Below, piece after piece: positions 6,136 through 12,407 of a DNA stretch of 14,113 nucleotides. The stretch is from contig WLED01000019.1 in the NCBI GenBank assembly GCA_009704445.1, forward strand, positions 1-14,113, written 5' to 3'. The position numbers were made by a program, and so were the translations under genes. Below the pieces are notes generated by a model. It saw only the letters and a program-made list of their open reading frames with translations. It searched no databases and was not told where the DNA came from. Numbering within the stretch: position 1 is the stretch's first letter; each line of letters begins with the position of its first letter. Origin of the DNA: Actinomycetota bacterium (GTDB taxonomy: Bacteria > Actinomycetota > Actinomycetes > Nanopelagicales > Nanopelagicaceae).

Positions 6136-7326
6136 ACGGATGTTAAGAGTGGGAAGTTTCTTTTCTAAGGCGGGAATAACGCCCCATTGGCTGGTCATTT
6201 CAAGATATCTCTGAGTATCTATTGCATCCGGTTTGGCATCTGTTTTGACGGCACGAATCATCAAATTTCTTGGAGTGTGTTCTCCTGCAACAAACTCAAT
6301 TACCTCTACTCGATAGCCAACAAGGCGAAGTAACTGCGCGCGAAATGAATCAGTAATCAAATCTGCCAAACGTTCTTTCATTAATCCAAACTTAGTCAGA
6401 GCAGTCCATGGCTCTGGCGCGGCGTCCATTTGCTTTTGAATATCGTGATGACAACAAGGAGCAATCAGCAAAAGCTGGGCTCCGCCATTTACTGCCCAAG
6501 CGATCGCATCATCTGTTGCGGTATCGCAGGCATGAAGTGCAATTGCTATATCTACCGGTTGTGATGTTGTTTTTGAGATCTCTTCTGCTACAAATTCAAT
6601 TGATGATTCAATACCAAGTTTCTTTGCAATTGCATTATTGCGATCTCTGCTTTCAACTCTGACATCGATTCCTACAACTTTTACAGGTATCCCAGATTTA
6701 ATTAAAAACTGGTGAGCGGCAAATGTTAAATAAGCATGCCCGCAACCCAGATCAACGATGTTGAGTGGGTTTTCTACCGTGGGCTTTCGAATATGACCTG
6801 CTGCAATAGCAGCGTTTAGAGCAGGAGAAAGTATCCGCAAAAACTCTTCTACCTGTTTGTACTTATCTTGCCGTGAAGGTTTGATTACTCCTTTTACATC
6901 GGAGATTCCAACTTCCAACAAAAATGGATCCGAGGAATCCAACAAGCGATCCTTCTTTTTGTCATGAGAGAGGTCTTGTTGGGATTCTTGTTTTTCAATA
7001 TGCACCTGCGCATCGCCGCTTTTGGTGATTCGAACTGAATAGATCTGCGAAATACTCTCGACCATTATGTTTGCATAGCCGCTATCGAGTAGCTCCTGGA
7101 CTACCGCGCGATCAGGTGCGACATTCTTCGTTGTTGTGGTGCGACCGTCATTTTGCATTAATTGGAGGTTTAACTTGCCCTTAATCTCAATTAATCGAAT
7201 ATCAATTCGCTCAAAACTGACCTGCATATTGCGTCGCCGGCCAGAGAGAACTGCTCGAACAAATGTAGAGGTGTCTACGATCTGATCACAGGCACTTCGC
7301 AGCCCATCTTCGAGAGTTGTCTGCAT
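6133..7326 (-). CDS. SAM-dependent methyltransferase, Methyltransf_32 / METTL25-like
   Basis: A 397-residue protein in two parts. Residues 1-150 are a mixed alpha/beta region I do not recognise, with a charged stretch (KQESQQDLSHDKKKD, 112-126). Residues 150-360 form a class I methyltransferase fold: the SAM motif VDLGCGHAYLTF at 191-202, an acidic second strand VVGIDVR, then ALHACDTATDDAI near 263-275 and LLIAPCCHHD at 286-295. The ALHAC...APCCHH combination is characteristic of the Methyltransf_32 family, which includes eukaryotic METTL25/RRNAD1-type and GSTCD proteins. The substrate is not evident; rRNA or tRNA is a guess by analogy. It begins 4 bases after the preceding methyltransferase stop (TAA-ATCT-ATG), without RBS or -10 box, so it is probably translated by reinitiation. 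The TAG stop forms the argG -10. Confidence 0.85.
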   Translation of the reverse strand: MQTTLEDGLRSACDQIVDTSTFVRAVLSGRRRNMQVSFERIDIRLIEIKGKLNLQLMQNDGRTTTTKNVAPDRAVVQELLDSGYANIMVESISQIYSVRITKSGDAQVHIEKQESQQDLSHDKKKDRLLDSSDPFLLEVGISDVKGVIKPSRQDKYKQVEEFLRILSPALNAAIAAGHIRKPTVENPLNIVDLGCGHAYLTFAAHQFLIKSGIPVKVVGIDVRVESRDRNNAIAKKLGIESSIEFVAEEISKTTSQPVDIAIALHACDTATDDAIAWAVNGGAQLLLIAPCCHHDIQKQMDAAPEPWTALTKFGLMKERLADLITDSFRAQLLRLVGYRVEVIEFVAGEHTPRNLMIRAVKTDAKPDAIDTQRYLEMTSQWGVIPALEKKLPTLNIR

Positions 7327-7330
7327 AGAT

Positions 7331-8086
7331 TTATCGAGGCGAAATTATCGCGGCGCCCTTTTCGTGATTGAGAATGATAAGTTCATGATTTGGTAGGGCT
7401 GCAGCAAAATCCTCGGCTAATTTTCTCTCGCCTTCCCGATTAACGTCATCGAGAATTACTACTGCTCTAGGTGATAACTTATCTTTAAACTCCTTTAAAG
7501 CTGGATAACGCGACTCAGGATTATTGTTACCTGGTGGGCCATCTACAATTAAAAGATCGATCTTCTTTAGGTCCTTAATGACTGAAACGTCATACCAAGT
7601 TAAGCCATTGACATAAGGCAATAACGCTGCAAATCGAACCTCTACGCCACGGACTCTATGTTCCTTGAGCATCTCTCTTGTCTTTTCTGCATACTCTTTG
7701 GAACCATCTAAACTTACGACTTTCTTAGCACCAGATTTTGCCGCGACTAAAGTTGAAACACCAGAACCTAATTCAACGACCAGCGATGGTTTTGTTCTAC
7801 TAATAGTTTCATAAATAGTCAGCAGTAAGTCTGGAGAAGCTGCCCAACCACGAGTTGCAGGCAGTGATGATTTAAAGTCAAGAAGCTGGATTAGTTGGGC
7901 GTAGGCTTCACTTTGATAATACGAGTGGGAAATACTCTTTTTTATTTCATTTGAGGCTTTGTAGACCTCACGAATAACTCTCTCGGAGTTTCGTCGCTGC
8001 TTCTTGTAAAGGACAAATGAAAACCAACCAAGGCCAGCGATACCAATCAATATTAGGACTAGCAGGGCTGTATAAAGAGTATCCAT
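7331..8086 (-). CDS. Membrane-anchored class I SAM methyltransferase
   Basis: From ATG 8086 the protein is 251 residues. It starts with one transmembrane helix (about residues 4-24, YTALLVLILIGIAGLGWFSFVLY) followed by a basic segment, so the catalytic domain faces the cytoplasm. The SAM motif is SLVVELGSGVSTLVAAKSGA, the next acidic strand VVSLDGSKEYAEKT, and IDLLIVDGPPG with VVILDDVNREGE complete a Methyltransf_24-like fold of the type seen in sugar, lipid or small-molecule O-methyltransferases. The substrate is unknown. I chose ATG 8086 over an in-frame start at 8116 because TACACT lies exactly six bases before it and the helix then starts at the N-terminus. It is translationally coupled to the following methyltransferase (4-base gap) and divergent from the TerC gene. 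Confidence 0.85.
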   Translation of the reverse strand: MDTLYTALLVLILIGIAGLGWFSFVLYKKQRRNSERVIREVYKASNEIKKSISHSYYQSEAYAQLIQLLDFKSSLPATRGWAASPDLLLTIYETISRTKPSLVVELGSGVSTLVAAKSGAKKVVSLDGSKEYAEKTREMLKEHRVRGVEVRFAALLPYVNGLTWYDVSVIKDLKKIDLLIVDGPPGNNNPESRYPALKEFKDKLSPRAVVILDDVNREGERKLAEDFAAALPNHELIILNHEKGAAIISPR

Positions 8087-8092
8087 GCACAA

Positions 8093-8098
8093 AGTGTA
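8093..8098 (-). promoter_or_regulatory. Leaderless -10 box of the two-methyltransferase operon
   Basis: TACACT, six bases (TTGTGC), ATG at 8086. No RBS. It decides the start codon of the first methyltransferase. Confidence 0.55.
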
Positions 8099-8160
8099 TC
8101 GTTGAAAAGAATTCAATCGGGCAATCTCATTTAATCAACATCTTGGTGCTCGTTTAGTGG

Positions 8161-8166
8161 CAGAAT
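8161..8166 (+). promoter_or_regulatory. Leaderless -10-like box of the TerC gene
   Basis: CAGAAT, six bases (CTCCCA), ATG at 8173. The first base deviates from T, but the spacing is the same as at the other leaderless starts of the window. Confidence 0.45.
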
Positions 8167-8172
8167 CTCCCA

Positions 8173-9084
8173 ATGGAATCTACAGCTGTCTGGCTCATCA
8201 CCCTAGGAATTTTATCCTTGGTAATCGTCATGGATTTAATGATTGCGATTGCTAGGCGCAATAAGGAAACGACAATTACAGAGGCTGGAATCTGGACCCT
8301 TATATATGTAGCGGCTGCGTTGGCTTTTGGATATTTCATGAACAACTGGACAACCGATCCCAACTCTCAAAAAGAGTTTTTTGCTGGATGGCTGACTGAA
8401 TATGCGCTCTCTGTAGACAACATATTTGTCTTTGTCATCATCTTGGCTAGGTTTCAAATTGAAAGAACTAAGCAGCAACTAGTCCTCTTGCTCGGAATCA
8501 TTATCGCTTTGGTTCTTCGTGGTGGTTTTATCGCGGCAGGAAGTGCGATCTTAGAGAAATTCTCCAGTGCATTCTTCATTTTCGGTGCATTCCTAATCTT
8601 TACCGCATACAAAATGTTCTTCGAAGATAGCGAAGAAGAAGAATATAAAGAGGATCGCATCGTTACTTTCTTGCGATCGAAAGGTGCTAGTACCTTTACT
8701 ATTGCACTGATTTCTTTGGGCTTTACTGACTTAATCTTTGCTCTTGACTCTATTCCGGCAATCTTTGGAATTACCCGTGATCCATATATCGTTGTATGCG
8801 CAAATATCTTTGCACTAATGGGCTTGCGTCAACTTTATTTCTTAATACAAGGTTTGTTGCAAAGGTTAATTTTTCTTTCAAAAGGGCTCTCATTTATTCT
8901 TGCATTCATTGGAACCAAGATGATTATTGAGGCTTTCCACGGCGCAGGCGTTCATGACATTCTCGGCTTGGCACTTCCGCACATAACAATTGAAGTCAGC
9001 CTTGGAGTAATACTTGCATCGTTGATTGTTACAGGTGTAGCAAGTTTAACGGCAACAAGAAAAGATGGAACAGAGATCGTTTAA
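8173..9084 (+). CDS. TerC/Alx-family membrane metal (Mn2+) exporter
   Basis: Integral membrane protein of 303 residues with about eight hydrophobic segments. The TerC hallmarks are the paired acidic motifs within helices: MDLMIAI (Asp21), GWLTEYALSVDNIFVFVII (Glu76, Asp82) and LGFTDLIFALDSIPAIFGIT (Asp186, Asp192), plus a late lysine in GTKMIIEAFHG (Lys249). A cytoplasmic acidic loop, EDSEEEEYKED at 151-161, splits the two halves. Characterised relatives (E. coli Alx, B. subtilis MeeF/MeeY) export manganese, the latter also supplying metal to secreted enzymes. The name tellurite resistance is historical and no ter genes are nearby. E. coli alx is controlled by a riboswitch-type leader; here the start appears leaderless, so that control cannot apply. 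Calcium or another divalent ion cannot be excluded. Confidence 0.93.
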   Translation: MESTAVWLITLGILSLVIVMDLMIAIARRNKETTITEAGIWTLIYVAAALAFGYFMNNWTTDPNSQKEFFAGWLTEYALSVDNIFVFVIILARFQIERTKQQLVLLLGIIIALVLRGGFIAAGSAILEKFSSAFFIFGAFLIFTAYKMFFEDSEEEEYKEDRIVTFLRSKGASTFTIALISLGFTDLIFALDSIPAIFGITRDPYIVVCANIFALMGLRQLYFLIQGLLQRLIFLSKGLSFILAFIGTKMIIEAFHGAGVHDILGLALPHITIEVSLGVILASLIVTGVASLTATRKDGTEIV

Positions 9085-9112
9085 TTCTCGATCTTTATTC
9101 TTTTGTTGGTAT

Positions 9113-9496
9113 TTAGAATGGAAGTACGACAACTACTCCTGTCGCTATAGCTGCTAGAAGAAATGATTTTCCAAGAATTGTGAGCGCAGTTTTTCGGTCT
9201 GCCGCACGATCTTCTGGGGATGCCACTCTTGAGATATCGCCAAGTTTGCCTACGTTGAATGTTCCTGCAAATCCATAGGCGAGGCAAAACTTCCTGCGTG
9301 ATTGAATGTATCCCACAGATGCCATCATGAGTGGAAAAAAGATTCCAATCCGAGAACTAGATGGCGCATCAATTGATATCAAAGTTACTAATGCAAATAT
9401 AGAAAGAAACAAACCAAGTAAAGCGACAAATTGTCTACGTTTAATCTCACCTTTACCGATATTGCAACTGCCCGGAATGTATTGAATCTCAGACAT
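9113..9496 (-). CDS. Conserved small membrane protein with CNIG motif (127 aa)
   Basis: Three hydrophobic segments: about residues 23-41 (FVALLGLFLSIFALVTLIS), 51-65 (IGIFFPLMMASVGYIQ) and 107-127 at the very C-terminus. The N-terminus YIPGSCNIGKGEIKRR is a distinctive cytoplasmic motif with one cysteine; a second cysteine sits after the second helix in SRRKFCLAYGFAG. A charged loop (SPEDRAADRKTA) precedes the last helix. I recognise the pattern as a recurrent actinobacterial type but cannot name the family or role. The ATG at 9496 overlaps the end of the upstream 49-codon gene by 8 bases, implying coupled translation and possibly a physical partnership. It converges on the TerC gene with 28 bases between stops and no clear terminator. 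Confidence 0.75.
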   Translation of the reverse strand: MSEIQYIPGSCNIGKGEIKRRQFVALLGLFLSIFALVTLISIDAPSSSRIGIFFPLMMASVGYIQSRRKFCLAYGFAGTFNVGKLGDISRVASPEDRAADRKTALTILGKSFLLAAIATGVVVVLPF

Positions 9497-9638
9497 CTTC
9501 TAATTCGTCTTCATCAACCCATGTATCTGCGACGGTATCTTCTTGATGTTCAACCCATGAAAGAAAAGATCCGACCGCGCGAAAAGCCACAAGCACCACA
9601 GCAACAGCTGCAGCTATGCGACTAAATACTTTAAACAT
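9489..9638 (-). CDS. 49-residue single-pass membrane peptide
   Basis: A short gene. From ATG 9638 it reads MFKVFSRIAAAVAVVLVAFR..., a basic start and one hydrophobic helix (about residues 7-27). A strongly acidic tail rich in Asp and Glu with two tryptophans (VEHQEDTVADTWVDEDELED) follows, then TGA at 9491-9489. That stop lies inside the first codons of the following CNIG membrane gene (8-base overlap). Support for reality: a leaderless box TATTTT-N6-ATG, a clean amphipathic membrane-plus-acidic-tail design, and exact coupling to the next ORF. The function is unknown; it may be a small subunit or regulator of its neighbour. Confidence 0.65.
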   Translation of the reverse strand: MFKVFSRIAAAVAVVLVAFRAVGSFLSWVEHQEDTVADTWVDEDELEDV

Positions 9639-9644
9639 GTGCTA

Positions 9645-9650
9645 AAAATA
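9645..9650 (-). promoter_or_regulatory. Leaderless -10 box of the 49-codon gene
   Basis: TATTTT, six bases (TAGCAC), ATG at 9638. A small palindrome (GAGAATTTCTC, 9663-9673) lies near the -35 position and overlaps the end of the upstream gene. Confidence 0.5.
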
Positions 9651-9672
9651 CTCTGTATTTCTGAGAATTTCT

Positions 9673-10728
9673 CTACAAAACCGCAAGAGCCTGATCAATA
9701 TCTGACCATAGGTCCTCAACATGTTCGCAACCGACGCTTAGGCGAATTAACCGCTCCGGCACTGAGATGCTTTCACCGGCCCAACGACGGCGGCGCTCCC
9801 ATAGAGATTCGACTCCCCCAAGACTAGTTGCATGAATAATGACTTTCGATGATTCGCAGACTTTTTGGACGGCCTCAACTGGTGCATCTACTTCAAACGA
9901 GATGACGGCTCCAAATCCGGGATAGCGAACTTTTGTAATCTTTGGATGCTCACTCAGACGCTTTACTAAATCTTTTGCATTGCTCTCTGCTGCGCGAAAG
10001 CGAATTGGAAATGTACGTATGCCACGAAGTGCCAACCACGCTTCAAAGGGTCCTGGGATTGATCCGTTAAAGCGACGCGCTTCTTCTAATCTTTTTAGTA
10101 ATGCCTCATCATTTGTAGAAAGTGATCCAAGCACAACATCACTGTGGCCAGATAAAAACTTTGTTACCGAGTGCATTGAAACATCTGCGCCCATTGAAAG
10201 CGGTAACTGTGTCAGAGGGGTAGCAAAAGTGTTATCAACACCTACTCCGATGCCGAGTTTCTTTGCAGCTGTTATCAGAGTTGGCAGATCTGCAATATCA
10301 AGAGATGGATTCGTTGGTGATTCAAGCCAAACGAGTGCGGCGCCTTTCATTGCAGCTATTACCTCATCGTTTTTGGTCACATCAACTAAGCGAACTTCTA
10401 AGCGACCTGATGACTGTAACTGATTAAGCAAACCCATAGTTCCGCTATATCCCTCGTGTGATGCAACTACAGGTGCACCAATAGGCAAAATAGAAAAGAG
10501 TGCGTTTATTGCTGCCATGCCAGATGAGAATGTAAGTGTTTGTCCGCCCTCTAACTCTGCAATTGCCTCTTCAAGTGCGCTCCACGTTTGATTTCCATAA
10601 CGTCCATAACCAACTGGACCACCTGCGTGATAAGTCGAGGACAAAAATAATGGAGGATTTACTGATGCATCTGGCGCCGAGTCAGGTCGGCCTACGCTAA
10701 TCGCCGATGTTTCAGGATGAAGGTCCAT
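9673..10728 (-). CDS. Cystathionine gamma-lyase/synthase-like PLP enzyme
   Basis: Fold-type I PLP enzyme of the Cys/Met metabolism family (transsulfuration: cystathionine gamma-lyase, gamma-synthase or a related C-S lyase). The Schiff-base lysine is Lys190 in SVTKFLSGHSD; YGRYGNQT (41-48) supplies the phosphate-binding Tyr/Arg from the neighbouring subunit; FSSGMAAI, HEGYSG (Tyr94) and VDNTFATP (Asp165) are in place. The C-terminus ERRRRWAGES...VPERLIRLSVGCEHVEDLW resembles actinobacterial cystathionine gamma-lyases. It is short (351 versus about 380-400): VRYPG runs straight into FGAVISF, omitting the usual 20-odd residue segment between them. The start is leaderless (TAGACT-N6-ATG), with the TAG shared with the upstream oxidoreductase stop. 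Lyase versus synthase cannot be decided by eye. Confidence 0.88.
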   Translation of the reverse strand: MDLHPETSAISVGRPDSAPDASVNPPLFLSSTYHAGGPVGYGRYGNQTWSALEEAIAELEGGQTLTFSSGMAAINALFSILPIGAPVVASHEGYSGTMGLLNQLQSSGRLEVRLVDVTKNDEVIAAMKGAALVWLESPTNPSLDIADLPTLITAAKKLGIGVGVDNTFATPLTQLPLSMGADVSMHSVTKFLSGHSDVVLGSLSTNDEALLKRLEEARRFNGSIPGPFEAWLALRGIRTFPIRFRAAESNAKDLVKRLSEHPKITKVRYPGFGAVISFEVDAPVEAVQKVCESSKVIIHATSLGGVESLWERRRRWAGESISVPERLIRLSVGCEHVEDLWSDIDQALAVL

Positions 10729-10734
10729 TGAATA

Positions 10735-10740
10735 AGTCTA
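10735..10740 (-). promoter_or_regulatory. Leaderless -10 box of the cystathionine enzyme gene, made from a stop codon
   Basis: TAGACT, six bases (TATTCA), ATG at 10728. Bases 10740-10738 are the TAG stop of the oxidoreductase gene. This is the same arrangement as at argG. Confidence 0.6.
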
Positions 10741-12258
10741 ATTGCTACTTAGTACAGCCATTGCCGCATTATGGCCAGGTATACCGCTTACACCGCCGCC
10801 ACGTGTAGCACCTGCGCCGCAGATAAAGATGCGTGGGTCATCGGTTTCGACTCCCCATGATGGCTGGCTTCCATCTTCGCGAAATGGAAACTGTAAGTCT
10901 CTGTGAAAAATATTGCCTCGCGGTAAAGCAATCGCTTCTTCAAGATCAAGCGGTGTTTTAATTTCAATTGCAGCAATGACATCCTGTATTGGCTCAACTA
11001 AATATTCATTTAGTGATGCAAAAGCTGAATCAAGTGCTGCCGCTCGCGCAGAGTCATTGTCGCTATCAAATAACGATGCAGGAGTGTGAAGGGCAAAGAG
11101 AGTTAAGGTATGAAAGCCGGCTGACGATAGCTCTGGACTTAGAATCGAAGGATCGGTCAATGTGTGGCAATACATTTCAATGGGAAGCTTTGCAGGCATA
11201 TTGCCATTCTTTGCCTCTAGATAAGAACCCTCACACTGGGTAAAACTTTCATTCGCATGGAAAGTTCCAGCAAAAGCTAACTGCGGATCGATCCCAGACT
11301 TTAACTTGGGAAGGCGCTTGAGAAGGATGTTGATTTTCAACTGCGCGCCATCTAATGATTCAGGCTTTTTCTTGCCTCTAATCTCTGCCAAAACTCCAGG
11401 AGCAGCATTGGACAGAAAGTGTGCTGCAGTGAATTCTTCACCTGATGATGTTCTAACTTTCACACTTGCACTTGTACTTTCGATAGCAACAACCTTGTGA
11501 TTAGTTTGAATTTCAACACCAGATTCGGTTGCAACTCGTATGAGTTCACTTACTAGGGCTCCCATACCTCCGCGAGGCACTTTCCACTCCCCCGTTCCGT
11601 TACCAATGAGATGGTAGAGAAAACAGATATTTGCTTGGAGATCATGAGCTGATGCAAAAGTGCCAATAAGTGCATCCGTTAAAACAACTCCTCGAACGAT
11701 GTCATCCTTAAATCGATCACAAATAACTTCACCGATTGGTTCTTCAATCAGATACTTCCAAGCACTTGGCAGATTAATCAGTTCACGCAATTGTGAGCGC
11801 GTTTGTAATGGCTGAAGAAGAGTTGGTGCAATTTTTTCAGCAAACTGGGCAACTTCGGAGTAAAAATCCTGCCAGGCCTTGCCTTCATTTCCAGTTGGAT
11901 CAATTTCATTAAATGATTCTTCAGTTTTAGCATCCCAATTTCTAGAGACATACAAGCCTTTATCCACTCCCTGAGCATTTGTATAAGGAGTAAAACTTGA
12001 GACATCTCTTGAGATAGTTTCGAAATTCAGATTAAAGTCGTTAACAATCTTGTCAGGCAAAAGAGCAACAAGATAGGAATAGCGAGAAACTCGTGCATCA
12101 AAGCCTGGAAATGCCTGCACACTTTGCGTTGCTCCACCAATTTCATTATTTGCCTCAAGGATGAGAACTGATTTGCCTGCCTTAGCTAAGTAAGTCGCAG
12201 CAACTAAACCATTGTGTCCTGCTCCCATGATCACAACATCGTATTTTCTGACTGACAT
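10738..12258 (-). CDS. FAD-dependent oxidoreductase, phytoene-dehydrogenase/PYROXD2-like
   Basis: A 506-residue flavoprotein of the amine-oxidase/CrtI-like group. The N-terminal dinucleotide fold is VVIMGAGHNGLVAATYLAKAG (GxGxxG at 12-17) with the acidic strand end LILEAN. PGFDARVSRYSYLVALLP follows, typical of bacterial PYROXD2-like proteins. GTGEWKVPRGGMGALV, around residue 230, is a conserved substrate/FAD-region motif. The C-terminal FAD contact is IFICGAGATRGGGVSGIPGHNAAMAVL. It is often annotated as phytoene desaturase, but no carotenoid genes are nearby and this subgroup's substrate is not established. The ATG at 12258 has AGAGGA 8 bases upstream. Immediately before it a 35-codon ORF stops (TAA-ATG), so translation is probably coupled. 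Its TAG stop starts the -10 box of the next gene. Confidence 0.88.
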   Translation of the reverse strand: MSVRKYDVVIMGAGHNGLVAATYLAKAGKSVLILEANNEIGGATQSVQAFPGFDARVSRYSYLVALLPDKIVNDFNLNFETISRDVSSFTPYTNAQGVDKGLYVSRNWDAKTEESFNEIDPTGNEGKAWQDFYSEVAQFAEKIAPTLLQPLQTRSQLRELINLPSAWKYLIEEPIGEVICDRFKDDIVRGVVLTDALIGTFASAHDLQANICFLYHLIGNGTGEWKVPRGGMGALVSELIRVATESGVEIQTNHKVVAIESTSASVKVRTSSGEEFTAAHFLSNAAPGVLAEIRGKKKPESLDGAQLKINILLKRLPKLKSGIDPQLAFAGTFHANESFTQCEGSYLEAKNGNMPAKLPIEMYCHTLTDPSILSPELSSAGFHTLTLFALHTPASLFDSDNDSARAAALDSAFASLNEYLVEPIQDVIAAIEIKTPLDLEEAIALPRGNIFHRDLQFPFREDGSQPSWGVETDDPRIFICGAGATRGGGVSGIPGHNAAMAVLSSN

Positions 12259-12366
12259 TTAAACTGTCCTCTTGAATTGATCGATGCCGGGAATTTCTCG
12301 CCATTTAACGCTGGTATGGGTTTGCAGCTCCGAAAGGTGAGGAACTTCAATCCAATTGTCTCTCAT
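12259..12366 (-). CDS. 35-codon leaderless ORF directly upstream of the oxidoreductase gene
   Basis: Small ORF from ATG 12366 to TAA 12259, which touches the next start (TAAATG). It begins MRDNWIEVPHLSELQTHTS and ends with ...DQFKRTV. TAGCCT lies exactly six bases before its ATG, so the operon promoter appears to make this ORF the leaderless first cistron, with the oxidoreductase relying on an internal RBS located inside it. The segment LSELQTHTSVKWREIPGID resembles the start of PatB/MalY-type C-S lyases/aminotransferases, which often read L-x-x-R-x-S-x-K-W-R-x-Y/x-P. It may therefore be the leftover 5' end of a deleted gene now serving as a leader. No function is claimed for the peptide; it could be a regulatory leader or neutral debris. 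Confidence 0.5.
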   Translation of the reverse strand: MRDNWIEVPHLSELQTHTSVKWREIPGIDQFKRTV

Positions 12367-12372
12367 GGATTA

Positions 12373-12378
12373 AGGCTA
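12373..12378 (-). promoter_or_regulatory. Leaderless -10 box of the leader ORF-oxidoreductase operon
   Basis: TAGCCT, six bases (TAATCC), ATG at 12366. It is exactly 17 bases from the -10 box of the divergent DUF4389 gene. Confidence 0.5.
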
Positions 12379-12395
12379 TCACCGCTGTAAAGGGG

Positions 12396-12401
12396 TAGAT
12401 T
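12396..12401 (+). promoter_or_regulatory. Leaderless -10 box of the DUF4389 gene
   Basis: TAGATT, six bases (TGAACT), ATG at 12408. No RBS and no clear -35; the -35 position is occupied by the opposing -10 box. Confidence 0.55.
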
Positions 12402-12407
12402 TGAACT

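Noticed and set aside
9980..10423. Plus-strand ORF of 147 codons
   Set aside because: Antisense to the cystathionine enzyme gene, with low-complexity Ser/Thr-rich composition typical of a frame shadow.
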